From NCBI RefSeq assembly GCF_014269395.1, contig NZ_JACOGK010000049.1, positions 1 to 13,782 on the forward strand: 13,782 bases of DNA, written 5' to 3'. Below the pieces are notes generated by a model. That model did not search any database. It saw nothing but the letters and a program-made list of their open reading frames with translations, and was not told where the DNA came from. Made by a program: the position numbers and the translations under genes. Within the stretch, counting starts at the first letter, position 1; each line of letters begins with the position of its first letter. The DNA is from Megasphaera hominis. GTDB lineage: Bacteria > Bacillota > Negativicutes > Veillonellales > Megasphaeraceae. Positions 5,660-13,255 of the stretch are shown in pieces.

Positions 5660-6568
5660 TTATACGTCTTCCTTTTCGTAACCCGGCGCGTCTTCTTCTA
5701 CGTCATTTTTGCTAAGGTCCCGATGTTCAATATTGACATCGACACCGGCTTCTTTCAAATGGCGATACATTTCTTCAGCCATGCAAACGCTGCGGTGCAT
5801 ACCACCGGTACAGCCTACGGCAATGACGAGCTGGCTCTTGCCTTCGCGTTCGTAGTTGGGCAGGAGAAAATCAATCATGTCAAACCATTTTTCCTTAAAG
5901 GTCTGCGTTACCTGGAAGCCCTGCACATAATCGCGCACAGCCGGCACGCGGCCTGACTTATGGCGGTATTCATCGACATAGAACGGGTTGGGCAGAAAAC
6001 GGACGTCTTCTACTATATCCGCATCAATGGGCATACCATGCTTAAAGCCAAAGGAAACGACCGTTACGGTCATCGTTTTCCGGCCTGTACCGAAGGCATA
6101 GCGCTTGCGCAGCATATCCCGCAGCTGGCTGGTTTTCAAATTACTCGTATCGATGATAAAATCAGCCCGGTTGCGCAGCATAGCCAGGCGTTCCCGTTCT
6201 TCAGCAATGCCTTGGCTGATCCGGCCATGCTGGGCCAACGGGTGGATACGCCGGGTTTCTTTATAGCGGTTGATCAGTACCTTATCCGATGCTTCCATAA
6301 AGAGAATTTCATAGGAAACACTCTGCTTTTCCAATTCCTGCAGCGCCTGGGCCATCGCATCAAAAAACTGGCCGCCCCGGATGTCGGCAATCAGTGCAAC
6401 GTGACGAACCCGTTCGCCTCCCTTGACGCACAATTCCGCGAATTTCGGAATCAATACAGGAGGCAGGTTATCAATACAGAAATATCCCATATCTTCCAGC
6501 ACTTTCATGGCCTGGCTCTTGCCAGCACCTGACATGCCGGTAATAATTATCAGGTGAAACGGGTCCAT
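5660..6568 (-). CDS. rapZ: RapZ/YvcJ P-loop nucleotide-binding protein (RNase adapter family)
   Basis: RapZ is an RNA-binding adapter; in E. coli it senses glucosamine-6-phosphate and directs RNase E to the sRNA GlmZ, while Bacillus YvcJ binds and hydrolyses nucleotides. Visible landmarks in this 302-aa protein are Walker A GMSGAGKS (11-18), DNLPP (33-37), FMEASD (90-95), SFGFKHGMP (172-180), DVRFLPNP (188-195) and the C-terminal GCTGGMHRSV (252-261). Length is slightly over the usual 285-295 because of an acidic tail (about 288-302). ATG at 6568 has AGGAGG 6 nt upstream. It is 12 nt after a Cof-type phosphatase gene and 16 nt before yvcK, so it is almost certainly cotranscribed. In this phylum the RNA target is not established. 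Confidence 0.96.
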   Translation of the reverse strand: MDPFHLIIITGMSGAGKSQAMKVLEDMGYFCIDNLPPVLIPKFAELCVKGGERVRHVALIADIRGGQFFDAMAQALQELEKQSVSYEILFMEASDKVLINRYKETRRIHPLAQHGRISQGIAEERERLAMLRNRADFIIDTSNLKTSQLRDMLRKRYAFGTGRKTMTVTVVSFGFKHGMPIDADIVEDVRFLPNPFYVDEYRHKSGRVPAVRDYVQGFQVTQTFKEKWFDMIDFLLPNYEREGKSQLVIAVGCTGGMHRSVCMAEEMYRHLKEAGVDVNIEHRDLSKNDVEEDAPGYEKEDV

Positions 6569-6580
6569 AAGGTACCTCCT

Positions 6581-7396
6581 TTACAAGACGAATTTCTCAA
6601 TAGCCTTTGCTACGCCATCTTCATTGTTGGATGCCGTCACATAATCTACCTTTTCGCGTACTTCCGGTACAGCATTGGCGACGGCTACGCCGAAGCCGGC
6701 TTCTACCAGCATTGGCAGGTCGTTCATGCCATTGCCAAAGCTCATGACATTATCTGTCGTGATTCCATAAATATCGCACAACCGTTGTAAGCAAACTCCT
6801 TTTGATATCCCCTTGGGCACGATTTCCAGGAACGTGGGTTTGGAGCACATAATATCAAATTTCCCGGGCATGGCGGCTTCTATTTCTTCAGCGCGGCGCA
6901 GTAATTCTTCATGTTCATCGCAGGACAAGAGCTTGTCCGGTGCGCCCTGCGGAGTGTAAAAGGCATCGCCGCAAACAACGGCATGAGAATGGGTAATCCG
7001 TTCATAGTCTGCGACCCAGTGGTTATACGTAGCTACGCGTAAGACGTCATCAATATACGATTGCATCATCCAGCCCTTTTCCTTTGCCATGGCCAGAACC
7101 TGTGCTGCATCAGACTGGGGGATGGGATGACTGTAAAGAATCTTTTTCGATTCCAGCGTCTGAATAAGGCCGCCGCCAAAGAGCATCATGGGAATATCAC
7201 CCAGACCAAGCATACGGCCATAGGGGCTGGCAGTCGCATACATACGGCCTGTCGCAATCATGATATGAATGCCTTTGTCCTGTGCTTTCTTAATCGTCTG
7301 TAGCGTATAATCCGATACGGTTGTATCATCACGGATCAACGTGTCATCTAAGTCAATTGCGATCATCTTAATCGGATACTTTGGTGTTGCTGTCAT
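6581..7396 (-). CDS. Cof-type HAD-IIB family sugar-phosphate/nucleotide phosphatase
   Basis: This 271-aa protein is a cytoplasmic phosphohydrolase of the Cof/YidA type. Motif I is DLDDTL (15-20), motif II is IATGR (47-51), the C2B cap lies between about 80 and 185, the motif III lysine is in the PKGISKG segment (194-200), and motif IV is FGNGMNDLPML (220-230). The first acidic residue of the usual GDxxND motif is asparagine here, a variation seen in some Cof proteins. ATG at 7396 has GGAGG 10 nt upstream. The gene begins 29 nt inside the upstream SLH-like gene. It lies directly before rapZ, which suggests a link to sugar-phosphate balance, but the substrate is unknown. Confidence 0.93.
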   Translation of the reverse strand: MTATPKYPIKMIAIDLDDTLIRDDTTVSDYTLQTIKKAQDKGIHIMIATGRMYATASPYGRMLGLGDIPMMLFGGGLIQTLESKKILYSHPIPQSDAAQVLAMAKEKGWMMQSYIDDVLRVATYNHWVADYERITHSHAVVCGDAFYTPQGAPDKLLSCDEHEELLRRAEEIEAAMPGKFDIMCSKPTFLEIVPKGISKGVCLQRLCDIYGITTDNVMSFGNGMNDLPMLVEAGFGVAVANAVPEVREKVDYVTASNNEDGVAKAIEKFVL

Positions 7397-7784
7397 TTGT
7401 TCCCTGCCTCCAGTCGAAAGGAATACCTGCCGGTTCTTCCTTCGTTACAGTATTTGCTTTATCTGTATAAGTTAAATCATCGGCATATTCCTCTGCCAAT
7501 TTATCAATTTCTTTTTGTTGTACTGTTGTAGCACGTGCCCGGTTCTGCAACGCCGTAGCGATCATATCCCGTAATTCTACACGGCTCAGTTCATAAGCCG
7601 GCGAAAATTTCGACATATCTGCACCGGTCAGCCCGGCCTTTGTCAAATCCCTGGCATACGTATATTCCCAGCTGTGCCGTTCTATGGCAGCAAAAGGATT
7701 CGGTGCATACGGATTATACGCCATTACCGTACTACCGGCACAAAGAGCCAGCGCAACTAGCAGCAGTCCCATACGTTTCATCAT
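7368..7784 (-). CDS. Small exported protein with a degenerate SLH-like domain
   Basis: The 138-aa product has a signal peptide (residues 1-22, cleavage after VMA) and then NPFAAIERHSWEYTYARDL (29-47), which parallels the NPFADVPxxHWAYdAvxxL opening of SLH domains in Negativicutes outer-membrane proteins. ELSRVELRDMIATAL (65-79) matches the TRYEMAqmvaxAm end of that domain, and IDKLAEEYADDL (93-104) matches the IDKLaaEFADEL linker that normally leads to an OmpM-type beta-barrel. No barrel follows; the chain ends after a polar tail. It may bind peptidoglycan and act in the periplasm, but the middle of the SLH motif is poorly conserved. Two adjacent ATGs (7784, 7781) follow AAAGGAG by 5 and 8 nt; either could start. 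The end overlaps the next gene by 29 nt. Confidence 0.8.
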   Translation of the reverse strand: MMKRMGLLLVALALCAGSTVMAYNPYAPNPFAAIERHSWEYTYARDLTKAGLTGADMSKFSPAYELSRVELRDMIATALQNRARATTVQQKEIDKLAEEYADDLTYTDKANTVTKEEPAGIPFDWRQGTNDSNTKVSD

Positions 7785-7813
7785 CGGTACTCCTTTCCCG
7801 CCTGTAGTCCGTG

Positions 7814-7871
7814 AAAAATAAATACGCTCCCTAACCTGCTGCCTGATAGTCAGCTACGAAAGAGAGCATAC
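7814..7871 (-). terminator. Probable terminator after divIVA
   Basis: On the minus strand GTATGCTCTC (7862-7871) can pair with GGGAGCGTAT (7822-7831), giving 10 pairs, four of them G-U, followed by TTATTTTT (7814-7821). The 30-nt loop contains a smaller CTGA-CTA-TCAG hairpin. This would end the ylm block and separate it from the SLH-like gene. The weak, wobble-rich stem means read-through is likely. Confidence 0.5.
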
Positions 7872-7885
7872 CCGTGTAAGTTCAA

Positions 7886-8431
7886 TTATTCTGCGGCTTT
7901 TCCTTCCGCCTTATTTTCAGCCGGTTCTTCCGCTTTAGTTTCCGGTGCTGCCGCAGCGTCATATGCAGTGGTGCTTTCCAGTTCTTCATCAGGAACGATA
8001 TCATCCAACAAGCGCAGCTGGCTGGACAGGATATTGCGGCATTTCGCTTTAAACGTATTGATCTGCGCCTTCATCTTATCCACATCCTGCTGTGTTTTCT
8101 GCAGGCTCAGCGTCGTTTCGTCCATCATTTTCTTCTTTTTATTTTCTGCTTCCTGTAAAATTAAATCGGCTTCTTTGCGGGCTGATACTTTTACATTTTC
8201 TGCAGTTTGCTGGGCCAGCATAAGCGTACTGTTCATCGTAGCTTCCATCTTTTCATACTGTGCCAGCTTATCTTGGAGTTTTTCACATTTTTCTTTTAAC
8301 TCACAGTATTCCCGGTATACCTTTTCATAGTCGCCGGCCAGGTCGTCCATAAAGGCGTCTACATCTTCTTCGCTATAGCCGCGAAAACCGCGTTTAAATT
8401 CCTTATTATGAATATCCATTGGTGTTAACAT
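7886..8431 (-). CDS. divIVA: DivIVA-domain cell-division protein
   Basis: DivIVA self-assembles at curved membranes (poles and septa) and recruits division or wall-synthesis partners. The N-terminal lipid-binding module begins MLTPMDIHNKEFKRGFRGY with SEEDVDAFMDDL, almost the family consensus, including the phenylalanine/arginine pair used in membrane insertion (F16, R17). Residues about 30-145 are continuous heptad-like coiled coil, and the last about 25 residues are Ala/Glu-rich and disordered. At 181 aa it is near the usual size. ATG at 8431 has AGGAGG 8 nt upstream. It is the last gene of the pgeF-yggS-sepF-ylmH-divIVA run, the same order as in Bacillus and Streptococcus. Confidence 0.97.
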   Translation of the reverse strand: MLTPMDIHNKEFKRGFRGYSEEDVDAFMDDLAGDYEKVYREYCELKEKCEKLQDKLAQYEKMEATMNSTLMLAQQTAENVKVSARKEADLILQEAENKKKKMMDETTLSLQKTQQDVDKMKAQINTFKAKCRNILSSQLRLLDDIVPDEELESTTAYDAAAAPETKAEEPAENKAEGKAAE

Positions 8432-8451
8432 GATATGTTCCTCCTAAATTC

Positions 8452-8484
8452 CCGACGGCTTATAGCCTGCTTTGTGCCGTTCGG
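8452..8484 (-). other. Intercistronic hairpin between ylmH and divIVA
   Basis: On the minus strand CCGAACGGC pairs with GCCGTCGG, an 8-bp G+C-rich stem with a single bulged A and a 16-nt loop, ending about 10 nt before the divIVA Shine-Dalgarno. No T-run follows, so it is not a terminator. It may mark an RNA-processing or stability site that sets divIVA level relative to upstream genes; this is inference. Confidence 0.5.
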
Positions 8485-8494
8485 AACCGCCTTG

Positions 8495-9280
8495 CTATAT
8501 GTAACGCTTCAGCAGTACGCCAATCCGCCCCTTACGGGACGTGCCCGTAATTTCCGCCAATTCCATCCGGCCCTTGCCGCGCAGGGAAATGACATCCCCT
8601 TCACGTACTTCCTGACTCGGACTCTTGGCGGGCTGCCAATTGAGCTGTACCCGTTCTCCCTTGATGGCTTCTGCCGCTTTCGTCCGGGAAATGCCAAATC
8701 CGGACGAAGCAATCGCATCGAGACGCAACGACGCAACCGTCGTCTTTATCTCTTTGATCTTTTCTTCTTTCGGGGCAATATCAGACAAAGGGATCTCTTC
8801 TACTGTGACGTGAACCATGGCGATTTTCAAAAAGTTTTGTTTCAGATACTGTAATAAGGCTGCTTCAGCCAGTATGACAGCACCATCATCATGCATAATG
8901 ATATCACCAAAACGGCTACGGTCAATACCCAGTCCCATAAGTGAGCCCAATACATCGCGATGGCTGAGTAAGCGGTACCGGGCATCCCAGGAGACACGGC
9001 AGGCCACGATGCCAAAATCGACAGGACCTGCATAGTCGTCGCGCACAAAAGCCAGACGAACCCGTTCTGCCCCCTGATAGCCACCGGATACTTTCAGCAC
9101 CAGTCCGGGAGCAGAAGCCTGGATCGTTTCGCCAATCTGCACAGCACCTGGCGAGACAAATTCACTCACCGCATAGGGTCGTCCCTTTTCCGTGTTTTCT
9201 GCCAGATCGATCAGCCGTGCTGCCAGCTCACCATTGTCCGTCCCTTTATAGTATCGAATTATTCTGTCTCGATTTTTCAC
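8495..9280 (-). CDS. ylmH: YlmH-family S4-domain RNA-binding protein
   Basis: YlmH is a ribosome-associated RNA-binding protein of the division cluster; in Bacillus it has been linked to rescue of stalled ribosomes. In this 261-aa protein the N-terminal part (about 1-160) carries the conserved SHRDVLGSLMGLGIDRSRFGDI block (106-127, key residues HRD, G-L-G, R and GDI) and the C-terminal part (about 183-245) is an S4 domain with LRLDAIASSGFGISRTKA. The start is GTG at 9280 with a modest GAGG site 7 nt upstream. It follows sepF after 18 nt. In most relatives ylmG (YggT) lies between sepF and ylmH; there is no room for it here. Confidence 0.93.
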   Translation of the reverse strand: MKNRDRIIRYYKGTDNGELAARLIDLAENTEKGRPYAVSEFVSPGAVQIGETIQASAPGLVLKVSGGYQGAERVRLAFVRDDYAGPVDFGIVACRVSWDARYRLLSHRDVLGSLMGLGIDRSRFGDIIMHDDGAVILAEAALLQYLKQNFLKIAMVHVTVEEIPLSDIAPKEEKIKEIKTTVASLRLDAIASSGFGISRTKAAEAIKGERVQLNWQPAKSPSQEVREGDVISLRGKGRMELAEITGTSRKGRIGVLLKRYI

Positions 9281-9298
9281 ACAAACGCCTCACATCTC

Positions 9299-9799
9299 TT
9301 ATTGCTTTTGATTGCCGCCTTCAGAATCCTTCCAGGCCAGCTGGGCTGTAAAATCACCGTATTCATGTTTGCTGTGATCTACAGTTACATTGCTGGGTAC
9401 ACAGAGAAAGATATCCTTGCCAACTTTTTGGATATTGCCGTCGAGGGCATACGTTGCGCCACTGACAAAATCGACAACCCGCTTGGATGTATCCGGCGAG
9501 GTACCTTCAAAATTGATAACAACCGGTTTGCGGTCCCGCAGGAAATCAGCAATGCTCTGGGAATCGTCAAAGGACTCCGGTTCGACAATCATCATCTTTA
9601 AGGGCCGTTCCATCTGTGCCGCTCCCAAAGCAGGACGCCGGCTTTGTGCTACTGCCCGATGGGATTGACGGGGTTCTTCTTCCATTTCGTCTTCTTCTTC
9701 AAAGTCTTCGTCCGTTTCGTAGATATCGTCATCATCTACACCGCCGCCTACTTTGCCTACTGCGTTGTTCCACATTCTTCTTAATCCCTTTAATGCCAT
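9299..9799 (-). CDS. sepF: Cell division protein SepF
   Basis: SepF is a membrane anchor and bundling factor for FtsZ at the septum. The first about 15 residues (MALKGLRRMWNNAVG) form the amphipathic membrane-targeting helix, followed by a long acidic linker (21-45, mostly D and E) and a basic patch. The globular SepF core occupies about 67-140 and contains KPVVINFEG and FVSGATYALDG, where the family's dimer-forming glycine and hydrophobic strands are expected. At 166 aa the size is normal. The AGGAGG site is 12 nt before ATG, somewhat long. It lies 17 nt after yggS. Confidence 0.96.
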   Translation of the reverse strand: MALKGLRRMWNNAVGKVGGGVDDDDIYETDEDFEEEDEMEEEPRQSHRAVAQSRRPALGAAQMERPLKMMIVEPESFDDSQSIADFLRDRKPVVINFEGTSPDTSKRVVDFVSGATYALDGNIQKVGKDIFLCVPSNVTVDHSKHEYGDFTAQLAWKDSEGGNQKQ

Positions 9800-9816
9800 G
9801 GTTGTTATTATCCTCC

Positions 9817-10500
9817 TTAATAATTACGTGGCCCAAAAATGGCAGTCCCTACACGCACCATATTGGCCCCTTCTTCGATTGCTATTTCAAAATCATGTGT
9901 CATGCCCATCGATAAATAACAGATCTGACCTTCAGAAAATTTCTTCTTCATATCTTCATACAGCGCATGAGCAATACGGAAAACAGGACGGACTTCTTCC
10001 AGATTTTCTGTATTCTGTGCCATACACATGAGGCCGCGCACCCGGACATGGGGCATTTCCTTTGCCAATTCACAAAGCTGGGGGAACTCTTCTACTTCCA
10101 CGCCTGATTTCTGTTCTTCCCGTGCCACATTGACCTGTAGCAGGATATCCTGTACCTTATCGATTTTTCCGGCTTCTTTGTCAACGGCCCGCAGCAAATG
10201 CTCCGAATCGATGGAATGGATCAGATCAAAATGGGCTACAGCTTGTTTTGCCTTGTTCGTCTGCAAATGGCCGATAAGATGCCACGTCAAGTGATTATCG
10301 GGAAATGCTTCCATTTTCCCTAGTGCTTCCTGTACGCGGTTCTCACCTACATCAGTAACGCCACACGCCGCTGCTTCTATCATGCATTCTACAGGATGAT
10401 TTTTCGTCACGGCAATCAACGTAATTTCATCGGTTCTATGTACCCGGGCGGCAGCTTCGGCCATACGTGTTCGTATTGTTTCAAGATTTTCTTTAATCAA
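9817..10500 (-). CDS. yggS: YggS/YlmE-family PLP homeostasis protein (PLPBP)
   Basis: PLPBP proteins bind pyridoxal 5'-phosphate and balance vitamin B6 and amino-acid pools without a clear catalytic activity. The PLP lysine is K33 in IAVTKNHP. Other family marks in this 227-aa TIM-barrel are GENRVQEA (52-59), WHLIGHLQTNKA, LIHSIDS, RGLMCMA, LSMGMTHDFEIAI and VRVGTAIFGPR. The start is TTG at 10500, with a GGGGGG purine run 6 nt upstream. It sits in the place of ylmE in the ylm cluster, but is separated from pgeF by 110 A/T-rich nt that could hold its own promoter. Confidence 0.96.
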   Translation of the reverse strand: MIKENLETIRTRMAEAAARVHRTDEITLIAVTKNHPVECMIEAAACGVTDVGENRVQEALGKMEAFPDNHLTWHLIGHLQTNKAKQAVAHFDLIHSIDSEHLLRAVDKEAGKIDKVQDILLQVNVAREEQKSGVEVEEFPQLCELAKEMPHVRVRGLMCMAQNTENLEEVRPVFRIAHALYEDMKKKFSEGQICYLSMGMTHDFEIAIEEGANMVRVGTAIFGPRNY

Positions 10501-10512
10501 CTATATCCCCCC

Positions 10513-10564
10513 GTTGTATCTGTAAAATATAGCACTTATTTTATTATATATACTACAACAGATA
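10513..10564 (-). promoter_or_regulatory. A/T-rich intergenic region with possible internal promoter and flanking dyad
   Basis: Within the 110-nt gap between pgeF and yggS the minus strand has a perfect -10 TATAAT (10543-10548) but no convincing -35 at 16-18 nt (TAGCAT at 17). The -10 is flanked by inverted repeats: TATCTGT (10517-10523) with ACAGATA (10558-10564), and overlapping GTTGTA/TACAAC (10513-10518, 10554-10559). This could be an operator around a weak promoter or a long-loop RNA structure. Neither is shown by sequence alone. Confidence 0.35.
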
Positions 10565-10610
10565 AATGCTAGTAGTTTTGCTTACCTTTTAAAAAAAACT
10601 CGCTCGTCTT

Positions 10611-11435
10611 TTACCTCCCCGGCGTCAGCATAGCAAACGCTCCCATCCGTCCGGTAATACTGTGGTCACGGCGATACGAGTAAAAACGGTCTGCCTCTTC
10701 ATAGGCACAGGCTGTAGTCACATCGATATGCTCCGCCTGTACACCTGCGTCGACGAGCAATTGCCGGTTGGCCTGCCAAAGGTCCACCTGTATCTGTCCG
10801 GCGTCCGTCGTATACACACAGGCAGCGTAGTTTTTCCCCAGTTGGCGAAAAGCATCAGCCGTGCTTTCACTGACGGCAAAATGGGACCGTGAAATGGACG
10901 GGCCTACATAGGCCAGGATGTCTCCCGGCCGCGAGCCATAGACGCTTTCCATAGCAAACACGGTCTTAGCAGCCAGACGGGCAGCCGTACCGCGCCAGCC
11001 ATCGTGGACGACAGCGCAGGCCTTCTGGACCGGATCGAGCAGGATGACCGGTACACAATCGGCAATGCACAAAAAGAGCATAGCTCCCGGCACATTCGTC
11101 ATGAGCGCATCCGTATGGGCGAACGCATCGGCATAACTGCCGGCGCCGCGGCCAATTTCTGCTTTTCCTACGGCGACGACATGATCAGTATGAACCTGCT
11201 GGGCTGTCGTCAGCTGATTCAAGCTGGCACCTATATGTGTGCAGAGACGGCGCCGGTTTTCCAGCACAGCCTGTATGGAATCGCCGACGTGCAGCGCCAG
11301 ATTTAATGAATCATACGGCGCCTGGCTAACACCGCCATTGCGGCCGGTGACGCCATGGCATAAGCCGGCCTGATGAAGGAGTTCGCTTTCTTCCCAAGCC
11401 AAGCCATCTGCGTGTTCAAGCCAACGTGTACCCAT
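10611..11435 (-). CDS. pgeF: Peptidoglycan editing factor PgeF (YfiH/YlmD, DUF152 laccase-like)
   Basis: PgeF-family proteins are cytoplasmic metal-dependent enzymes that remove misincorporated L-Ser in place of L-Ala from UDP-MurNAc precursors; they were formerly called polyphenol oxidases or laccase-domain proteins. The metal triad is visible: H82 in QQVHTDHV, C127 in CIADCVPVILLD and H144 in VVHDGWRGT. The last motif is usually HAGWRGT; the aspartate here is a small deviation beside the ligand. SLNLALHVGD (43-52) is the usual N-terminal signature. At 274 aa the length is normal. ATG at 11435 shares one base with the stop of the radical SAM gene (TGATG), and its GGAGG site lies inside that gene, so translation is coupled. 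Confidence 0.95.
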   Translation of the reverse strand: MGTRWLEHADGLAWEESELLHQAGLCHGVTGRNGGVSQAPYDSLNLALHVGDSIQAVLENRRRLCTHIGASLNQLTTAQQVHTDHVVAVGKAEIGRGAGSYADAFAHTDALMTNVPGAMLFLCIADCVPVILLDPVQKACAVVHDGWRGTAARLAAKTVFAMESVYGSRPGDILAYVGPSISRSHFAVSESTADAFRQLGKNYAACVYTTDAGQIQVDLWQANRQLLVDAGVQAEHIDVTTACAYEEADRFYSYRRDHSITGRMGAFAMLTPGR

Positions 11436-13168
11436 CAGTTACCTCCACAAATATGACAACGGCGGCAGCCGTCAAAGCACGGCCGCGTATAGGCCCCTTT
11501 TTCAGCCTGACGCAGTTCCTGCGTCAAATAATTCGGTACCAGGCCATTGTCGAGTGTATCCCAGGGCAGCAGTGCTTGCTCCGGACGCTTCGTATATAAG
11601 AAAGCATCGACGTCGAAGTGCATTTCTTTCGCAGCCCGTTTCCAGCCTTTAACTCCGCCATAGGTGTGGGCCAGTAATAAAAGCTGGCCTACGCGCCGGT
11701 CACCGCGAGAAAGCACGCCTTGGATGTAACACTGCCGCAAGGGTTCAGCCAAAATTTCGATGCGTTTATCATGTGCCAATCCTTTTCGGATATGATCCAA
11801 GCGTTTTTCTACCGTTTTCTTATCGGTCATGGCCATCCACTGGAAGGGCGTCATCGGTTTGGGTATAAACGGATTGATACTCAGGGTAATCCCGGCACTA
11901 TTGCCGATGGCGTCCATATGAGCCCGTACGCGGTGTGTCATGTCGATAATACCTTGTATATCTTCATCTGTTTCCCACGGCAGGCCAATCATGATGTACA
12001 TACGCACCTTATGAATACCCGCTGCCGTGCAGAGATCAATGGAGTGCAGCAGATGCTCCTCGTTAATCCCCTTATTGATGATATTGCGCAAATGGTCACT
12101 GCCCGCTTCCGGCGCCAGGGTAATCGTTTTCTGTCCACTTTCCGCAATCCCCTTGACGATAGTCGGCGTAATCGAATCGGCCCGCAGGGAGGCACAAGAA
12201 AAGGCCAGCCCCTGGTCACGGATGAAGGTAACCAGCTCGTCAATGTAGGGATAGTCGGAAATAGCCGCGCCCATAAGACCTATCTTCTTGCCCAGTTTCT
12301 TGCCTCGCAGGACAGCCTCCTTGACGTATTCCAGGGGCCGTACGCGCGGCCGCCGGTAACAATAACCGGCCATACAGAAACGGCAATGCCGGCCACAGCC
12401 CCGGGCAATTTCAATGAGGTACATGGCACCAAATTCCGTATCAGGCGTGGCAATAACCGTTTCACCAGGCTTTGTCAGTTCGTGCCACTGCCGCCGTACA
12501 TGCTCCGGCGCGCCTGCTTCCGGCACGATAGCCGTCAATTCACCGTCCTCATTATATACGTGCGTGTAGAGCGAAGGTACGTATACACCGTCCACCTGAG
12601 CCAGTCGTTGTAAGAGCTTCTGCCGGGTCATTCCCGGTTCGGCCTTCGCTGCCAGCCAGGCATCCAAAAAGGCATGGATCAGGTCTTCCCCTTCTCCTAC
12701 GAGACAGACGTCAATGAAAGGGGTCAAGGGTTCAGGATTAAAGAAGGCTACAGGGCCGCCCATGACGACCAAGGGATCATCATCCTGCCGCTTAGCCGCT
12801 TCTACAGGCACGCGGCCTTGCTCCAAAATAAATGGCACGTTAAAATAATCCATTTCAAAATTAATAGAAAAACCAATAATTTCGAAATCACAAAGAGGCC
12901 GCTGGTTTTCCAACGTCAGCAAAGGAATGTGGTCTTTATCGTACAGCTTTTGCAGGTCCTTATCAGGAAGAAAGGCCCGCTCACATTGAAAGTCACCACG
13001 CCCATTGACCTGCTGATAAATGATTTGCAGCCCCAGATTACTCATGCCCGTTTCATACGTATTGGGGTAGCAGATGGCCATCGTATGACGACTGCCAAAG
13101 GGATACCGCACATAGCCCGTTTCCCGATCAAGCTGATCCGTCAATTTCTTTTCTATTTGCCAGCGCAT
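11435..13168 (-). CDS. B12-binding-type radical SAM protein, TIGR03960 family
   Basis: This 577-aa protein belongs to a widespread radical SAM family with no settled substrate. The N-terminal about 200 residues resemble a cobalamin-binding Rossmann domain (ICYPNTYETGMSNLGLQII, VVMGGPVAFFNPEPL, VGEGED). The radical SAM [4Fe-4S] ligands are C258, C262 and C265 in GCGRHCRFC, followed by TLAPEAGSDHLR and RMYIMIGLPWETDED. The C-terminus carries four more cysteines, C564, C568, C571 and C574, in CFDGCRRCHICGG, suggesting a second metal site. In many Firmicutes the partner is a DUF2344 protein fused or adjacent, near rng and rplU. Here the next gene is pgeF. ATG at 13168 has AAAGGAGA about 7 nt upstream and a promoter at 13206-13234. 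Confidence 0.93.
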   Translation of the reverse strand: MRWQIEKKLTDQLDRETGYVRYPFGSRHTMAICYPNTYETGMSNLGLQIIYQQVNGRGDFQCERAFLPDKDLQKLYDKDHIPLLTLENQRPLCDFEIIGFSINFEMDYFNVPFILEQGRVPVEAAKRQDDDPLVVMGGPVAFFNPEPLTPFIDVCLVGEGEDLIHAFLDAWLAAKAEPGMTRQKLLQRLAQVDGVYVPSLYTHVYNEDGELTAIVPEAGAPEHVRRQWHELTKPGETVIATPDTEFGAMYLIEIARGCGRHCRFCMAGYCYRRPRVRPLEYVKEAVLRGKKLGKKIGLMGAAISDYPYIDELVTFIRDQGLAFSCASLRADSITPTIVKGIAESGQKTITLAPEAGSDHLRNIINKGINEEHLLHSIDLCTAAGIHKVRMYIMIGLPWETDEDIQGIIDMTHRVRAHMDAIGNSAGITLSINPFIPKPMTPFQWMAMTDKKTVEKRLDHIRKGLAHDKRIEILAEPLRQCYIQGVLSRGDRRVGQLLLLAHTYGGVKGWKRAAKEMHFDVDAFLYTKRPEQALLPWDTLDNGLVPNYLTQELRQAEKGAYTRPCFDGCRRCHICGGN

Positions 13169-13205
13169 ATCCTGTCTCCTTTCATCGCGTCGTTGCGTGT
13201 CTCTT

Positions 13206-13234
13206 ATTGTAACACACTGCCTAAAAAGTGGCTA
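13206..13234 (-). promoter_or_regulatory. Promoter for the radical SAM-pgeF transcription unit
   Basis: On the minus strand -10 TACAAT (13206-13211) is preceded by an extended TGT (TGn) element. A weak -35 TAGCCA (13229-13234) lies at 17 nt. Transcription would start near 13199, about 31 nt before the ATG at 13168. The extended -10 compensates for the poor -35. No other convincing promoter is seen upstream of the block. Confidence 0.6.
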
Positions 13235-13255
13235 GTAAAAACACCGCTTCCGTTC

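Noticed and set aside
5960..6532. Plus-strand open frame of 190 codons opposite rapZ
   Set aside because: Antisense shadow; the minus-strand rapZ has clear Walker A and family motifs.
10583..10613. T-run just after the pgeF stop as a terminator
   Set aside because: The run of eight Ts is preceded by GACGAGCGAG, which is not self-complementary, so there is no stem.
11720..12613. Long plus-strand open frame of 297 codons
   Set aside because: It lies wholly antisense to the well-supported radical SAM gene, has no recognisable domain, and comes from third-position codon bias of that gene.
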